A DNA stretch of 64,000 nucleotides from an uncultured Pelagibacteraceae bacterium (GCA_902580895.1 CACHMJ010000005.1:1-64000), one strand, 5' to 3'; counted from the stretch's first letter, positions 39,974 through 50,118 are shown. A program made the numbers and translations. The notes: generated by a model not told the origin, from the letters alone.

Positions 39974-41260
39974 CTACAGCTTAAATAATTCTTTACCGTT
40001 TACAAATGTATTTGTGACTTTGCCTTGAAGTTTTTTATCTTCGATAGATGTATTTTTTGATTTTGAGATAAGTTTATCTTTTTTTACAATCCATGGTTTA
40101 TATATGTCTACTATACAAAGATCGGCATCATTACCAATTGACAGATTCCCTTTATTTACTTTTAATATTTTAGCAGGGTTTGATGTTAATGCTTTTATTA
40201 TTGTCTCTAATTTGAGTGATCCGTTATGATATAATTCTAAACTTAGAGACAGCAGAGTTTCTATTCCTGACGCACCAGTTGCTGCTTGAGCAAATGTTAA
40301 TCTTTTTGACTCTTCATCTTCAGGTTTGTGATCTGAAACTATTACATCAATTAAATCGTCCTTTATACCTTGTACTAAAGCTATTCTATCTTCTTCTCTT
40401 CTTAATGGTGGAGATAATTTCAAAAATGTTTTGAAATCTCCTATGTCGTTTTCATTTAAAGATAAGTTATTAATTGAAACACCACATGTGAATTTTACTA
40501 TTTCTTTTCTTGATTTAACTACTTCAATTGACTTTTGTGATGACAATTGAGAGATATGATATCTACATTTAACCTTTTCCAGCAATGTTAAATCTCTTTC
40601 AATTAAAATACGTTCAGCGATTTCAGGTATACCAGATAGACCTAATTTTGAAGCAATTATTCCAGAGTTAATCATACCATTTTTTGCTAGCTCGTAATCT
40701 TCAGCGTGCTGCATTATTAAACTACCCAAATCTTTAGCAGAGTTCATTATTCTGGACATCAATCTTGGATTTTGAATTGTTTTAACGCCATCGGTAAATC
40801 CAATTATTCCTTTGTTTTGTAACAAACCAAATTCAGTCATATTTGTACCCTCAGTATTTTTTGTTAAGGAGGCACATGGAAAAATATTTATCTTTGATTT
40901 GTCTCTTCCCCTTCTTTTTAGAAAATCGACTATAGAAACGTTATCAATTACTGGATCTGTATTAGGCATTGTTACGACAGAAGTGACACCTCCAGCAAGT
41001 GCCGCATTACTTAAAGTTCTAAAATTTTCTTTATACTCATAGCCTGGTTCACCAACAAAAACTCTCATATCGACTAATCCAGGGAAAATATACTTGCCTT
41101 TTAAATCAATTGGTCTCTCTCTACTTGGTAAATTATTAGTATTTACTTTTTTTCCTATGGCTTCAATTTTTCCATGTTCACTTATAATAAGACCACCATT
41201 CTCATTCATGGAATTATAGGGATCAATTATATTTGCGTTTATAAAATATTGTTTTTTCAT
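39974..41260 (-). CDS. pyrC: dihydroorotase-like protein lacking the HxH metal site
   Basis: 428 residues from the ATG at 41260, which forms a TAATG overlap with the pyrB stop. Overall it is a class I dihydroorotase (GEPGYEYKENFRTLSNAAL, AGGVTSVVTMPNTDPVID, IVSDHKPEDEESKRL). The metal-binding HxH after PGLVDM is replaced by R66-V-F68, and the later PHHL-type element reads SINNL. The family includes inactive PyrC-like subunits that only support aspartate transcarbamoylase assembly; by these residues this one is probably not a dihydroorotase by itself. The symbol denotes the locus, not proven activity. Confidence 0.85.
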   Translation of the reverse strand: MKKQYFINANIIDPYNSMNENGGLIISEHGKIEAIGKKVNTNNLPSRERPIDLKGKYIFPGLVDMRVFVGEPGYEYKENFRTLSNAALAGGVTSVVTMPNTDPVIDNVSIVDFLKRRGRDKSKINIFPCASLTKNTEGTNMTEFGLLQNKGIIGFTDGVKTIQNPRLMSRIMNSAKDLGSLIMQHAEDYELAKNGMINSGIIASKLGLSGIPEIAERILIERDLTLLEKVKCRYHISQLSSQKSIEVVKSRKEIVKFTCGVSINNLSLNENDIGDFKTFLKLSPPLRREEDRIALVQGIKDDLIDVIVSDHKPEDEESKRLTFAQAATGASGIETLLSLSLELYHNGSLKLETIIKALTSNPAKILKVNKGNLSIGNDADLCIVDIYKPWIVKKDKLISKSKNTSIEDKKLQGKVTNTFVNGKELFKL

Positions 41261-42201
41261 TATGTACAAAATATTTTAAGACAAGCCATCCGCACCGCGA
41301 CACCTAATTCAACTTGCTCTTTAATCACACTTTTGTTGATATCATCTGCTAACATTGTATCTATTTCTATACCTCTGTTCATTGGACCAGGATGCATAAT
41401 TAAAGCATCAGATTTGGCATGTTCTAATTTATCAGGAGTTAATCCATAATATTCATAATATTCTCTGTTGGATGAAAGATATGAACTCGTCATTCGTTCA
41501 TTTTGTAACCTCAACATCATAACAATATCACAATCTTTCAATCCTTTTTTCATATCTGTAAAAGTATTAACACCAAATTTTTCAATTTCTTTTGGCATAA
41601 GATTTGTTGGAGCAATTATGTTCACCTCTGCTCCTAACATACTAAGTAAATAAATATTTGACCTGGCAACTCTTGAATGAAGTATATCTCCACAGATTGC
41701 TATTTTTAATCCTTGAATTTTTTTTTTACGAGTAATAATTGTTAATGCATCTAATAAAGCCTGAGTAGGGTGCTCTCTTCTTCCATCACCAGCATTAAGA
41801 ACCGAGCAATTTACTTTTTGTGAAAGTAGATTACATGCTCCAGAATCTTGATGTCTAATTACAATAATATCTGGATGCATTGCATTAAGAGTCATTGCTG
41901 TATCTATTAATGTTTCACCTTTTTTAATTGCAGAGTTGCTAATATTCATTGACATAACATCAGCCCCAAGTCTTTTACCAGCTAATTCAAAAGAGCTTTG
42001 AGTTCTAGTAGAAGGTTCAAAAAATAGATTAATTTGAGTTTTACCTCTTAAAACATCAACTTTCTTATTTTTACTTTGATTTACTTTTATAAATGAATTT
42101 GCTTCATCAAGTATTAAGTTAACATCATTAATTGATAAATCTTGAATTCCTAATAGGTGTTTTTGAGATATTTTAATAGCTTGATTTGATTTAATTGCCA
42201 T
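41260..42201 (-). CDS. pyrB: aspartate carbamoyltransferase catalytic subunit
   Basis: First committed step of pyrimidine synthesis: carbamoyl phosphate plus aspartate. 313 residues from the ATG at 42201 (a TTG at 42210 would add three). The carbamoyl-phosphate site [12 protein letters not shown] (STRT at 64-67), HQDSGA near 131-136 and [14 protein letters not shown] are intact. No regulatory pyrI is next to it; the downstream PyrC-like protein may be its structural partner. Confidence 0.96.
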   Translation of the reverse strand: MAIKSNQAIKISQKHLLGIQDLSINDVNLILDEANSFIKVNQSKNKKVDVLRGKTQINLFFEPSTRTQSSFELAGKRLGADVMSMNISNSAIKKGETLIDTAMTLNAMHPDIIVIRHQDSGACNLLSQKVNCSVLNAGDGRREHPTQALLDALTIITRKKKIQGLKIAICGDILHSRVARSNIYLLSMLGAEVNIIAPTNLMPKEIEKFGVNTFTDMKKGLKDCDIVMMLRLQNERMTSSYLSSNREYYEYYGLTPDKLEHAKSDALIMHPGPMNRGIEIDTMLADDINKSVIKEQVELGVAVRMACLKIFCT

Positions 42202-42243
42202 TAAAACCAACTCTATAACTATAAACCTCTATTATAGCAAGTA

Positions 42244-42699
42244 TTAATTATTCAAAAAATCCAAAGCTCCTTGTAATATAAAAGCAGCAGCGTTTTCATC
42301 TATCTTTTTTTCTCTTTTACTCACATTAATGTCTAATTGGCTAGACAGATTAAAAGCCCCAACAGTTGAGAGTCTCTCATCCCAAAGACAAATTGGAATA
42401 TTTAAGTTTTTTTCAATATTTTCAGTTGTATCTTTTACTGATTGAGCTGATCTACCTGAAGATCCATCCATATTTAAAGGATTTCCAACAATGACACCTT
42501 TTATATCATTTTCATTAATTATTAATCTGAGCTCATCAACAAGATCTTTAAGTGAATTCCTATTTATTGTTTTTAATGGGGTGGCTATTAATTGTTTGTC
42601 ATCACAGATTGACACACCAATTCTTTTAGATCCAAGGTCTAAACCTATCAATCTACACTTATCTGAGTGTTTTTTTTTAAATTCCTCTAAAGTGATCAT
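42244..42699 (-). CDS. ruvX: RuvX/YqgF, Holliday junction resolvase-like pre-16S rRNA nuclease
   Basis: 151 residues with an RNase H fold. RLIGLDLGSKRIGVSICDD (about 17-35) supplies the first acidic residue, VGNPLNMDGSSG the glycine motif, LWDERLSTV the second acidic site and KIDENAAAFILQ the third. Family members mature the 5' end of 16S rRNA and were first proposed as resolvases. First gene of the minus-strand group, divergent from gatC across 50 bp; a TAAAAT hexamer (42712-42707) lies 7 bp before its ATG. Confidence 0.93.
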   Translation of the reverse strand: MITLEEFKKKHSDKCRLIGLDLGSKRIGVSICDDKQLIATPLKTINRNSLKDLVDELRLIINENDIKGVIVGNPLNMDGSSGRSAQSVKDTTENIEKNLNIPICLWDERLSTVGAFNLSSQLDINVSKREKKIDENAAAFILQGALDFLNN

Positions 42700-42749
42700 A
42701 TTGTATATTTTAAACTTAAGTGATACTTTGCCTCTTATTTAAATAGCAT

Positions 42750-43037
42750 ATGAGTATAGATCTTAAAACAATAAAACATATATCTAAATTGGCAAGAATT
42801 TCAGTTGACGAGCAAAGAGCTGAAAAATTAGCTGGTGATTTAAATTCTATTTTTGATTTTATTGAAAAACTTAATGAATTAAAAACTGACAATATAGAAC
42901 CATTAACTTCAATTGCAGAAACAACCTTAAAATTAAGATCTGATGAAGTAAAAAGTAAAGATATACGAGAACAAATTATCAAAAATTCTCCTCAGGATAA
43001 TGAGGACTATTTTGTAGTACCTAAGGTTATTGAATAA
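42750..43037 (+). CDS. gatC: Asp/Glu-tRNA amidotransferase subunit C
   Basis: Small stabilising subunit of GatCAB, which amidates misacylated Glu-tRNA(Gln) and often Asp-tRNA(Asn). 95 residues. TIKHISKLARISVDEQRAEK at the N-terminus and VPKVIE at the end are family features. TATTTA ends 8 bp before the ATG. One-base TAATG overlap with gatA. Confidence 0.95.
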   Translation: MSIDLKTIKHISKLARISVDEQRAEKLAGDLNSIFDFIEKLNELKTDNIEPLTSIAETTLKLRSDEVKSKDIREQIIKNSPQDNEDYFVVPKVIE

Positions 43038-44494
43038 TGTCAGATATTACAAAACAATCCCTTACACAACTGGTTGAAAATATAAAAAATAAAAAACTTT
43101 CTTCAACAGATGTGACCAAAGCATTTATTGATAGATCTGAAAAATCTGAGAAATTGAATGCTTATATTACAAATGACTTTACATCAGCTCTAGATAAAGC
43201 AAAAAAATTTGATCAAAAACCTAATCTTGATTTAAAACTGCCAGGTATACCAATGGCAGTTAAGGATTTATTTTGCACAAAAGACATTAAAACAACTGCT
43301 GGTAGTAAAATTTTAAATAATTTTGTTCCAACTTATGAGTCAACAGTAACAGAAAATATTTGGAATGAAGGTGCAATACTTTTAGGTAAGTTAAACTGTG
43401 ATGAGTTTGCAATGGGCTCATCAAATGAAACAAGTTTTTTTGGCAATGTTCAAAGTCCTATTGATAAAAATTTAGTTCCAGGTGGATCATCTGGTGGTTC
43501 AGCTTCAGCTGTAGCTGGACAATTAACTCCTGTTACAATTGGTACTGATACTGGTGGATCAATTAGACAACCAGCTTCTTTTACAGGAATTGTTGGATTG
43601 AAACCTACATACGGAAGTTGTTCAAGATATGGAATAGTTGCTTTTGCTTCATCATTGGATCAAGCAGGACCAATGGCACAAAATGTCAAGGATTGTGCTT
43701 TATTGCATGAAGTGATTAGTTCTTATGATCCTAAAGACTCTACTTCAATAGATTTTAAAAGAAATCATTACAGTAAAGAACTTACAAATAACATAAAAGG
43801 AAAAAAAATTGGAATACCAAAAGAATATAGAGTCGACGGTATGCCAAAAGAAATTGAAGATCTCTGGCAAAAAGGTATTCAATATATTAAAGATTGTGGT
43901 GCTGAAACCATTGATATTTCTTTGCCAAATACAAGTTATGCCTTACCAACATATTATATAGTTGCTCCAGCAGAGGCTTCATCAAACTTAGCAAGATATG
44001 ATGGTGTAAAGTATGGATTTAGAGCAAAAGGTGAAAATTTAATTGATATGTACGAAAAAACTAGATCAGAAGGTTTTGGCGCTGAAGTTCAAAGAAGAAT
44101 TATGATTGGAACTTATGTTTTGTCTTCTGGATATTACGATGCGTATTATCTTAAAGCTCAAAAAGTAAGGAAACTTATCAAAAATGATTTTGATGAGGCT
44201 TATAAAAAAGTCGATGCAATTTTAACTCCATCAACACCTAGCTCAGCATTCAAAATAGGTGAAAAAACGAATGACCCAGTTTCAATGTATCTTAATGATA
44301 TATTTACAGTACCTGTTAACTTAGCTGGACTTCCAGGCATCTCAATACCTGCAGGACATGATGCAAAGGGTTATCCTTTAGGTTTACAAATTATTGGCAA
44401 AGCTTTTGATGAACAAAATATACTGAATATAGCTTATGCTATGGAAGAAAAGATCAATTTTAAAAACAAAATTACTGATTGGTGGATAAAATGA
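43037..44494 (+). CDS. gatA: Asp/Glu-tRNA amidotransferase subunit A
   Basis: Amidase subunit that frees ammonia from glutamine. 485 residues. The Ser-cisSer-Lys triad is visible as K76 (AVKDLF), S151 (in [10 protein letters not shown]) and S175 ([11 protein letters not shown]). Overlaps gatB by 4 bp (ATGA). The presence of GatCAB implies an indirect route for Gln-tRNA(Gln), as is normal in alphaproteobacteria. Confidence 0.98.
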   Translation: MSDITKQSLTQLVENIKNKKLSSTDVTKAFIDRSEKSEKLNAYITNDFTSALDKAKKFDQKPNLDLKLPGIPMAVKDLFCTKDIKTTAGSKILNNFVPTYESTVTENIWNEGAILLGKLNCDEFAMGSSNETSFFGNVQSPIDKNLVPGGSSGGSASAVAGQLTPVTIGTDTGGSIRQPASFTGIVGLKPTYGSCSRYGIVAFASSLDQAGPMAQNVKDCALLHEVISSYDPKDSTSIDFKRNHYSKELTNNIKGKKIGIPKEYRVDGMPKEIEDLWQKGIQYIKDCGAETIDISLPNTSYALPTYYIVAPAEASSNLARYDGVKYGFRAKGENLIDMYEKTRSEGFGAEVQRRIMIGTYVLSSGYYDAYYLKAQKVRKLIKNDFDEAYKKVDAILTPSTPSSAFKIGEKTNDPVSMYLNDIFTVPVNLAGLPGISIPAGHDAKGYPLGLQIIGKAFDEQNILNIAYAMEEKINFKNKITDWWIK

Positions 44495-45966
44495 GTAAAA
44501 AAGATTCAGAATATTTGATCAATCGAAAAGATAATCAGTATGAGGTAGTAATTGGTTTAGAAGTTCATGCTCAAGTTTTATCTGAGTCTAAATTATTTTC
44601 TACTTCAGCAACCAAATTTGGAGCAGAACCTAATACACAGGTTAGTTTAGTTGATGCTGCTTTTCCAGGAATGTTACCAGTAATAAACGAATTTTGTGTC
44701 AAACAAGCAATTAAAACTGGCATTGGCCTTAACGCAAAAATTAATAAACGTTCAGTATTTGACAGAAAAAATTATTTTTATGCTGATTTACCTCAAGGAT
44801 ATCAAATATCACAATTTAAAGATCCTATAGTAGGCGAGGGTAAAGTTATTTTGGATATGCCTAATGGTCAAAAAGAAGTTGGTATAGAAAGATTACACCT
44901 AGAACAAGATGCAGGAAAAAGTATACATGATCTTGACCCACAAAATACCTTTGTTGATTTAAACAGATCAGGGGTAGCTTTAATGGAAATAGTGAGCAAG
45001 CCTGATCTAAGATCCCCAGATGAGGTTAATGCTTACATTAAAAAATTACGATCTATAATGAGATATTTAGGAACTTGTGATGGAAATATGCAAGAGGGCT
45101 CTTTAAGAGCTGATGTGAATGTTTCTGTAAGACCAAAAGACTCAAAGGAATTCGGTACTCGATGTGAAATTAAAAATGTTAATTCAATTAAGTTTATGCA
45201 AATGGCGATAGAATATGAGGCTAATAGGCAAGTTGATTTGATAGAAGAGGGCAAAACTATTGATCAAGAAACAAGGCTTTTTGATACGAAGAAAAATGAG
45301 ACAAGGTCAATGAGATCAAAAGAAGACGCTCATGATTATAGATATTTTCCGGACCCTGATTTATTACCTTTGGAGGTTTCAGAAAAATTTATTGAAGAAC
45401 TTAAAAAAGATATTCCAGAACTTCCAGATGATAAAAAGAAAAGATTTATTGAAGAGTTTAAATTGTCTTCTTATGAAGCCAATATTTTAGTGTCTGATAT
45501 TGATACTGCAAAATACTTTGAAGAGGTTGTAGCTAAAATGGGTAAAAACAAAGATATTAAGTTGGCAGTCAATTGGATTACAGGAGAACTATTTGCTGTT
45601 TTAAATAGCAAAGGTTTAGAAATTTCTGAAAGTCCAGTGAGTGCTAAGAATTTCGCTATTTTGATAAATCTTATTAAGAATGGAACTATCTCAGGAAAGA
45701 TAGCAAAAACTGTTTTTGAATTGATGATAGATGGTGATAAAGATCCTCAAAAGATTGTGGAGGAAAAAGGATTAAAACAACAAAGTGATCCAAAAGCTTT
45801 AGAAGCATTAATTGACAAAATAATTAATGACAATAGAGAAAAAGCTATTGAATATAAACAAGGTAAAGAAAAATTATTTGGTTTTTTTGTTGGTCAAGCA
45901 ATGAAGGCTTCAGGTGGAAAAGCTAACCCTCAATTAATCAATGAGATCCTAAAGAAAAAATTATAA
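44491..45966 (+). CDS. gatB: Asp/Glu-tRNA amidotransferase subunit B
   Basis: Kinase and tRNA-binding subunit of GatCAB. 491 residues from the ATG at 44491; an in-frame TTG at 44479 would lie further inside gat[19 protein letters not shown] near 20, [18 protein letters not shown] near 95, then [11 protein letters not shown], and a C-terminal YqeY-like helical domain that binds tRNA. Completes gatCAB. Confidence 0.98.
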   Translation: MSKKDSEYLINRKDNQYEVVIGLEVHAQVLSESKLFSTSATKFGAEPNTQVSLVDAAFPGMLPVINEFCVKQAIKTGIGLNAKINKRSVFDRKNYFYADLPQGYQISQFKDPIVGEGKVILDMPNGQKEVGIERLHLEQDAGKSIHDLDPQNTFVDLNRSGVALMEIVSKPDLRSPDEVNAYIKKLRSIMRYLGTCDGNMQEGSLRADVNVSVRPKDSKEFGTRCEIKNVNSIKFMQMAIEYEANRQVDLIEEGKTIDQETRLFDTKKNETRSMRSKEDAHDYRYFPDPDLLPLEVSEKFIEELKKDIPELPDDKKKRFIEEFKLSSYEANILVSDIDTAKYFEEVVAKMGKNKDIKLAVNWITGELFAVLNSKGLEISESPVSAKNFAILINLIKNGTISGKIAKTVFELMIDGDKDPQKIVEEKGLKQQSDPKALEALIDKIINDNREKAIEYKQGKEKLFGFFVGQAMKASGGKANPQLINEILKKKL

Positions 45967-45970
45967 GGTT

Positions 45971-46621
45971 ATGGGTTCAGACCTTAATATCACAAAACAT
46001 TTACAAGATTATATTTTAAAGAATGGTTTGAAATTACATCCAATTCAAAAAGAAATAATAGATTACAACCTATCACTTGGTGATTCAAAAAGAATGCAAA
46101 TATCTATTTCTCAATGTCAATTTCTACATCTGATTATTAAAGTTTCTAAAATTAAAAAAGTCCTAGAGATAGGAACTTTTACAGGTTTAAGTACATTATC
46201 CATGGCATTAGCCTTACCAGATGAAGGCAGTATAATTGCATTAGATAAAAATGTGGAAACAACCAAAGTTGCACAAAGCTTTTTTAAAAAGGCCAATCAA
46301 GATCATAAGATTAAAACAATGATTAAACCAGCATTAGAAACTTTAATGAGTATAAGAAATGAAAAATTTGACTTAGTTTTTATTGATGCAGATAAAATGA
46401 ATTATAAAAAATATTATGAAATTTCTTTAGATTTATTGAATAAAGAGGGTTTAGTGATAATCGATAATGTATTATGGCATGGGGAAGTTGTTAACAAAGA
46501 TATAAATGACAAAATTACAAAAAGTATTAGAGATTTGAATGATTTTATCTCTAAGGATACAAGAATTGAAAAGGTCATGGTACCTTTTGGTGATGGAATG
46601 ACTGTTTGTAGGAAGATTTAA
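45971..46621 (+). CDS. SAM-dependent O-methyltransferase (caffeoyl-CoA/catechol type)
   Basis: 216-residue class I methyltransferase. The SAM site VLEIGTFTGLSTLSMALAL is at about 60-78, and a metal-binding FIDADKMNYKKYYE and DNVLWHGEVV follow, as in cation-dependent small-molecule O-methyltransferases. The natural substrate cannot be told from sequence. It begins 4 bp after gatB and overlaps trhO by one base, so it is in the same transcript. Confidence 0.88.
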   Translation: MGSDLNITKHLQDYILKNGLKLHPIQKEIIDYNLSLGDSKRMQISISQCQFLHLIIKVSKIKKVLEIGTFTGLSTLSMALALPDEGSIIALDKNVETTKVAQSFFKKANQDHKIKTMIKPALETLMSIRNEKFDLVFIDADKMNYKKYYEISLDLLNKEGLVIIDNVLWHGEVVNKDINDKITKSIRDLNDFISKDTRIEKVMVPFGDGMTVCRKI

Positions 46622-47529
46622 TGTTCACTGTATTTGGCTTTTATAAATTTCAAAAAATAAATGATTTAAAAAAAAATCAAAAAATATTGAGTAATCTTTT
46701 AACTAATAAAAATATAAATGGATCAATTATCATATCTAAAGAGGGTTTAAACGGATCTATTTCTGGAATGAATAAAGATATTAAAACCACAATTATTAGA
46801 TTAAAAAAAATTTTTAATATTAAAGAATTTGATAGTATCAATAATTCAATAAGTGAATTTAAACCTTTTCATAAACCTAAAGTTAAAATTAAAAGAGAAG
46901 TTGTTCCAATGGATCTTAAAATGTCGAATAGGATCGTAAAAAAGAATACTCATATTGATCCAACAAAATGGAATAAATTAATTAAAAAAAAAGAAACTCT
47001 TTTATTAGATGCAAGAAAACCTTTTGAACATAAAGTTGGTTCTTTTAAAAAATCAGTAAATCCAAATATAAGTAACTTTAGAGACTTCCCGAAATACTTA
47101 AAAAAAATAAAAAAAGATCAGCCAATAGCAATGTTTTGCACTGGTGGAATTAGATGTGAAAAAGCCTCTGTATTTTTAGAAAGAAAGGGTTTTAAAAATA
47201 TTTATCAATTAAAGGGTGGAATTTTGAATTACTTAAAAAAAATCAAACCAAAAAAAAGTTTATGGAAAGGTGAGTGTTTTGTATTCGACAACAGAGTAAG
47301 TTTAAAACACGGATTAGTACAAGGAACCTATTCAATTTGCGGTGGATGTAGACAACCAATCTCGATTAAAGATAAAAAATCTAAAAAATATGAGGAAGGT
47401 GTAACGTGTCCTAATTGTTTTGATAAACTCTCAAAAAACCAAAAATCTCGTTTTAGAATGAGACAAAGTCAGATATACAAGGCAAAGCTATCAGGAAAAA
47501 AATATAATTTTCAAAAAGAATTTAACTAA
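46621..47529 (+). CDS. trhO: tRNA uridine-34 hydroxylase TrhO (YceA family)
   Basis: Oxygen-dependent hydroxylation of U34 in certain tRNAs (ho5U). 302 residues. N-terminal acylphosphatase-like domain (to about 95), rhodanese domain with FCTGGIRCEKASVFL and catalytic-position C173, and a C-terminal zinc-binding part with CGGCRQPI and CPNCFDKLS. Starts in a TAATG overlap with the methyltransferase. Confidence 0.93.
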   Translation: MFTVFGFYKFQKINDLKKNQKILSNLLTNKNINGSIIISKEGLNGSISGMNKDIKTTIIRLKKIFNIKEFDSINNSISEFKPFHKPKVKIKREVVPMDLKMSNRIVKKNTHIDPTKWNKLIKKKETLLLDARKPFEHKVGSFKKSVNPNISNFRDFPKYLKKIKKDQPIAMFCTGGIRCEKASVFLERKGFKNIYQLKGGILNYLKKIKPKKSLWKGECFVFDNRVSLKHGLVQGTYSICGGCRQPISIKDKKSKKYEEGVTCPNCFDKLSKNQKSRFRMRQSQIYKAKLSGKKYNFQKEFN

Positions 47530-47537
47530 GGATTTAT

Positions 47538-48908
47538 TTGTCACAATCTTTCAAATTAACTAAAGATCCAATATGGTTTTTATTGAGAAAAGTTACTATT
47601 CCAGCAAGTGTTGGTTCATTATTTCAAACTTTTTACAATCTAGTAGACACATGGTTCGCAGGAAGAATATCTGCTGAAGCAATAGCAGCGATCGCAAAAT
47701 CTTTTCCAATTTATTTTACTATTATTGCAATAGGTGTTGGATTAACTGCTGGAACTAATACTTTAATTGGAAATAATATAGGGGCTAATAATAAAAAGAA
47801 GGCGTCATTATTTGTTGCTCAATCAATTATTTTTGCAATCTTTTTATCCATATTAGTTACTTTTTTTGGTTTGAATGTTTCAGATTTTTTACTTTCTCTT
47901 ATGGGATCAGACCAAGAGGCAATTATATTAACTAGAAAATATTTAGATGTAATTTTTTATGGAACTATAATAGTTTTGATACAAATTTCCTTAAATGGAA
48001 CACTAAATGCGCAAGGGGATACAAAAAGTTACAGAAACGTTTTAATTTTTAGTTTCTTTTTAAATATTATTCTAAATCCTTTATTTATTTTTGGTTATGG
48101 TTTTATTCCAGCATTTGGTATAGCTGGACTTGCAATAGCTACTGTAGTGGCTCAGTTTGTTGGTCTTTTGTATTTAGCATATAAAGTTTATTGTTGTGAA
48201 TTAAAGAAATATCTTAAGCCTGAGTGTTTTATTCCAAAATTTGATCTTCTAGGGGAACTCTTGTATCAGACGATTCCTGTGATGTTTAGCATGTTGTTGA
48301 TTGGTGTTGGTTTGTTCAACATCCTTTACTTCATTGGTCAATTTGGAGATTTAGCTACTGCTGGCTATGGTGCTGCTTTAAGAATTGAACAAGTTTTTTT
48401 ACTTCCTGTAATTGGATTAAATACAGCGGTATTATCTATAGGGGGTCAAAATTTTGGTGCAAAAAATTACGATAGATTGAGAGAACTATATAGAAAAGCT
48501 CTTTTATTTGGATCATCCTTTATGATCTGTGCAGGTATAATAATTTTTTTTGGTTCAGAGTTTTTAGTTTCATTATTTACGGACAACTCTGAGGCTATTA
48601 AGCATGGCGCAATATATCTAAAAATAGCTGCATTAATCGGTCCAATTTATCCAGTCTTTTTCATAACCACTGCAGTATTCCAAGCAGTCAAAAAACCATT
48701 GTATAGTCTTTATTTAAGTATTCTAAGATTAACAGCCCTTCCATTTTTAAGTTTATGGTATGTAATTAATATTAAAGGAGGTGATTACGAGGATATTTTT
48801 TATACAATTTTAGTAACAAATTGGTTTATGGGAATTGCAGTTCTAATGTTTATTGGGTATTTTTTGAATAATGTTTTCAAACAAAATAAAAGTCTTTTTA
48901 CTTACTAG
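47538..48908 (+). CDS. MATE-family efflux transporter
   Basis: 456-residue inner-membrane protein with about twelve helices. The MATE/NorM pattern is shown by ASVGSLFQTFYNLVDTWFAG near the N-terminus and the repeat AALRIEQVFLLPVIGLNTAV in the second half; NTLIGNNIGANNKKKA and GGQNFGAKNYDRLREL are the paired loop motifs. Start is TTG at 47538, 8 bp after trhO; no ATG gives full length. Substrate unknown. The 3' end overlaps the next gene by 38 bp. Confidence 0.93.
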   Translation: MSQSFKLTKDPIWFLLRKVTIPASVGSLFQTFYNLVDTWFAGRISAEAIAAIAKSFPIYFTIIAIGVGLTAGTNTLIGNNIGANNKKKASLFVAQSIIFAIFLSILVTFFGLNVSDFLLSLMGSDQEAIILTRKYLDVIFYGTIIVLIQISLNGTLNAQGDTKSYRNVLIFSFFLNIILNPLFIFGYGFIPAFGIAGLAIATVVAQFVGLLYLAYKVYCCELKKYLKPECFIPKFDLLGELLYQTIPVMFSMLLIGVGLFNILYFIGQFGDLATAGYGAALRIEQVFLLPVIGLNTAVLSIGGQNFGAKNYDRLRELYRKALLFGSSFMICAGIIIFFGSEFLVSLFTDNSEAIKHGAIYLKIAALIGPIYPVFFITTAVFQAVKKPLYSLYLSILRLTALPFLSLWYVINIKGGDYEDIFYTILVTNWFMGIAVLMFIGYFLNNVFKQNKSLFTY

Positions 48909-49350
48909 TATTTGTCTAATATTTTTCTTTGTCACATACCTTGATGTAAAATCTAGTGAGATAAAGGTTGTAGATGGAGATACTATTCACTTAAACAATG
49001 AAAAAATTCGTTTTAGTGGCATTGATACCCCTGAAATTAAACAAATTTGTAATAAGAATAATGAAGTTATAGAATGTGGGATCCAAGCAAAACAATTACT
49101 TATTAAGAAGATAGGTAAAAACAAAGTAAAATGTGTTAAGGAAGGTGTAGATAGATATAAGAGAATTTTAGCTGAATGTTTTGTAAATAATCAAAGTCTA
49201 TCTAAGTATCTTGTTCGAGAGGGTTATGCTTTTGCTTACAGGAAATATTCAACAAAATATATACCAGATGAAGATTATGCCAAAAAAAATAAAAAAGGTA
49301 TGTGGGCAATGACTTTTGAATATCCTTGGGACTATAGAAGAAAAAATTAA
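48871..49350 (+). CDS. secreted thermonuclease-family (SNase) nuclease
   Basis: 159 residues: N-terminal signal or anchor helix (about 7-25) and one staphylococcal-nuclease domain. KVVDGDTIHLNNEKIRFSGI then DTPE carries the calcium/arginine/glutamate active-site elements (VDGDT, IRFSGID, PE), and a second arginine is in DRYKRILAECF. Likely periplasmic or secreted, degrading nucleic acid. The start ATG lies 38 bp inside the MATE gene, and the stop overlaps the convergent ABC permease stop by 4 bp. Confidence 0.9.
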   Translation: MFSNKIKVFLLTSICLIFFFVTYLDVKSSEIKVVDGDTIHLNNEKIRFSGIDTPEIKQICNKNNEVIECGIQAKQLLIKKIGKNKVKCVKEGVDRYKRILAECFVNNQSLSKYLVREGYAFAYRKYSTKYIPDEDYAKKNKKGMWAMTFEYPWDYRRKN

Positions 49351-50078
49351 TCTTTTTGTAATTTTTTTTCTAATTTTCTAACAAGATAAGAAACAATTAA
49401 TATTAAGACCAAATATTCTAGAATTAGAAATGTATATATTTCTAGTGGCCGATAAGTCGTCACAACTAATTCGTTTGCTTTTCTAGTTAAATCTCCAATA
49501 CCAATTATCGATACAAGAGAGGACATTTTAAGCACATATACAAATTGATTACCAATAGCTGGTAAGATATTTTTTATTGCCTGAGGTAGAATTACTAATC
49601 TTAATTTTCTAAAAAAACTTAATCCTAAAGAGCTTCCAGCCTCCCATTGTGATTTTTTTATTGAATTAATTCCTGCTCTAAATATTTCCGCTTGGAAAGC
49701 ACTTTCGCTTATTGATAGTGCTATGATACCAGAGACAAATGGACTAAAACTTATACCCGTCATGATTGGAAGACCGTAATAAATCCATAAAATTAAAACC
49801 AGTAAAGGAATTGCTCTTATAATCTCAACATAGCCAATATTTAGGTAGGTTAAGAATTTACTTTTAGCCAGTGATGGAATAGCAACTAAAAGACCAAGAA
49901 TAATTGAAATAATGATTGAGACTATACTAATATAAATAGTAGTTGTTAAACCACTTAATAAAAACTTTAGATTAGTTAACCCCTCAATATTATTTGGTGA
50001 TAAGATTAACCAATTTAATTCACTTTTACCACATGAAGTTAATGGGAAAATTAGAATTAATAAAAGTAGATTTTTCAC
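49347..50078 (-). CDS. amino-acid-type ABC transporter permease with lipobox-like N-terminus
   Basis: 243 residues, HisM/GlnP family, about five membrane helices with the EAA-like loop SAFQAEIFRAGINSIKKSQW, EAGSSLGLSF and PQAIKNILPAIGNQFVYVLK. The N-terminus (LILIFPLTSCGKS) has a signal-like stretch and a lipobox L-T-S-C16, odd for a permease. It follows the binding-protein gene by 40 bp. No ATP-binding subunit or second permease is adjacent, so these must come from elsewhere. Confidence 0.92.
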   Translation of the reverse strand: MKNLLLLILIFPLTSCGKSELNWLILSPNNIEGLTNLKFLLSGLTTTIYISIVSIIISIILGLLVAIPSLAKSKFLTYLNIGYVEIIRAIPLLVLILWIYYGLPIMTGISFSPFVSGIIALSISESAFQAEIFRAGINSIKKSQWEAGSSLGLSFFRKLRLVILPQAIKNILPAIGNQFVYVLKMSSLVSIIGIGDLTRKANELVVTTYRPLEIYTFLILEYLVLILIVSYLVRKLEKKLQKD

Positions 50079-50118
50079 TCTTTAACTTATAAAGAATAAA
50101 AAATTAATTACTAATTTT

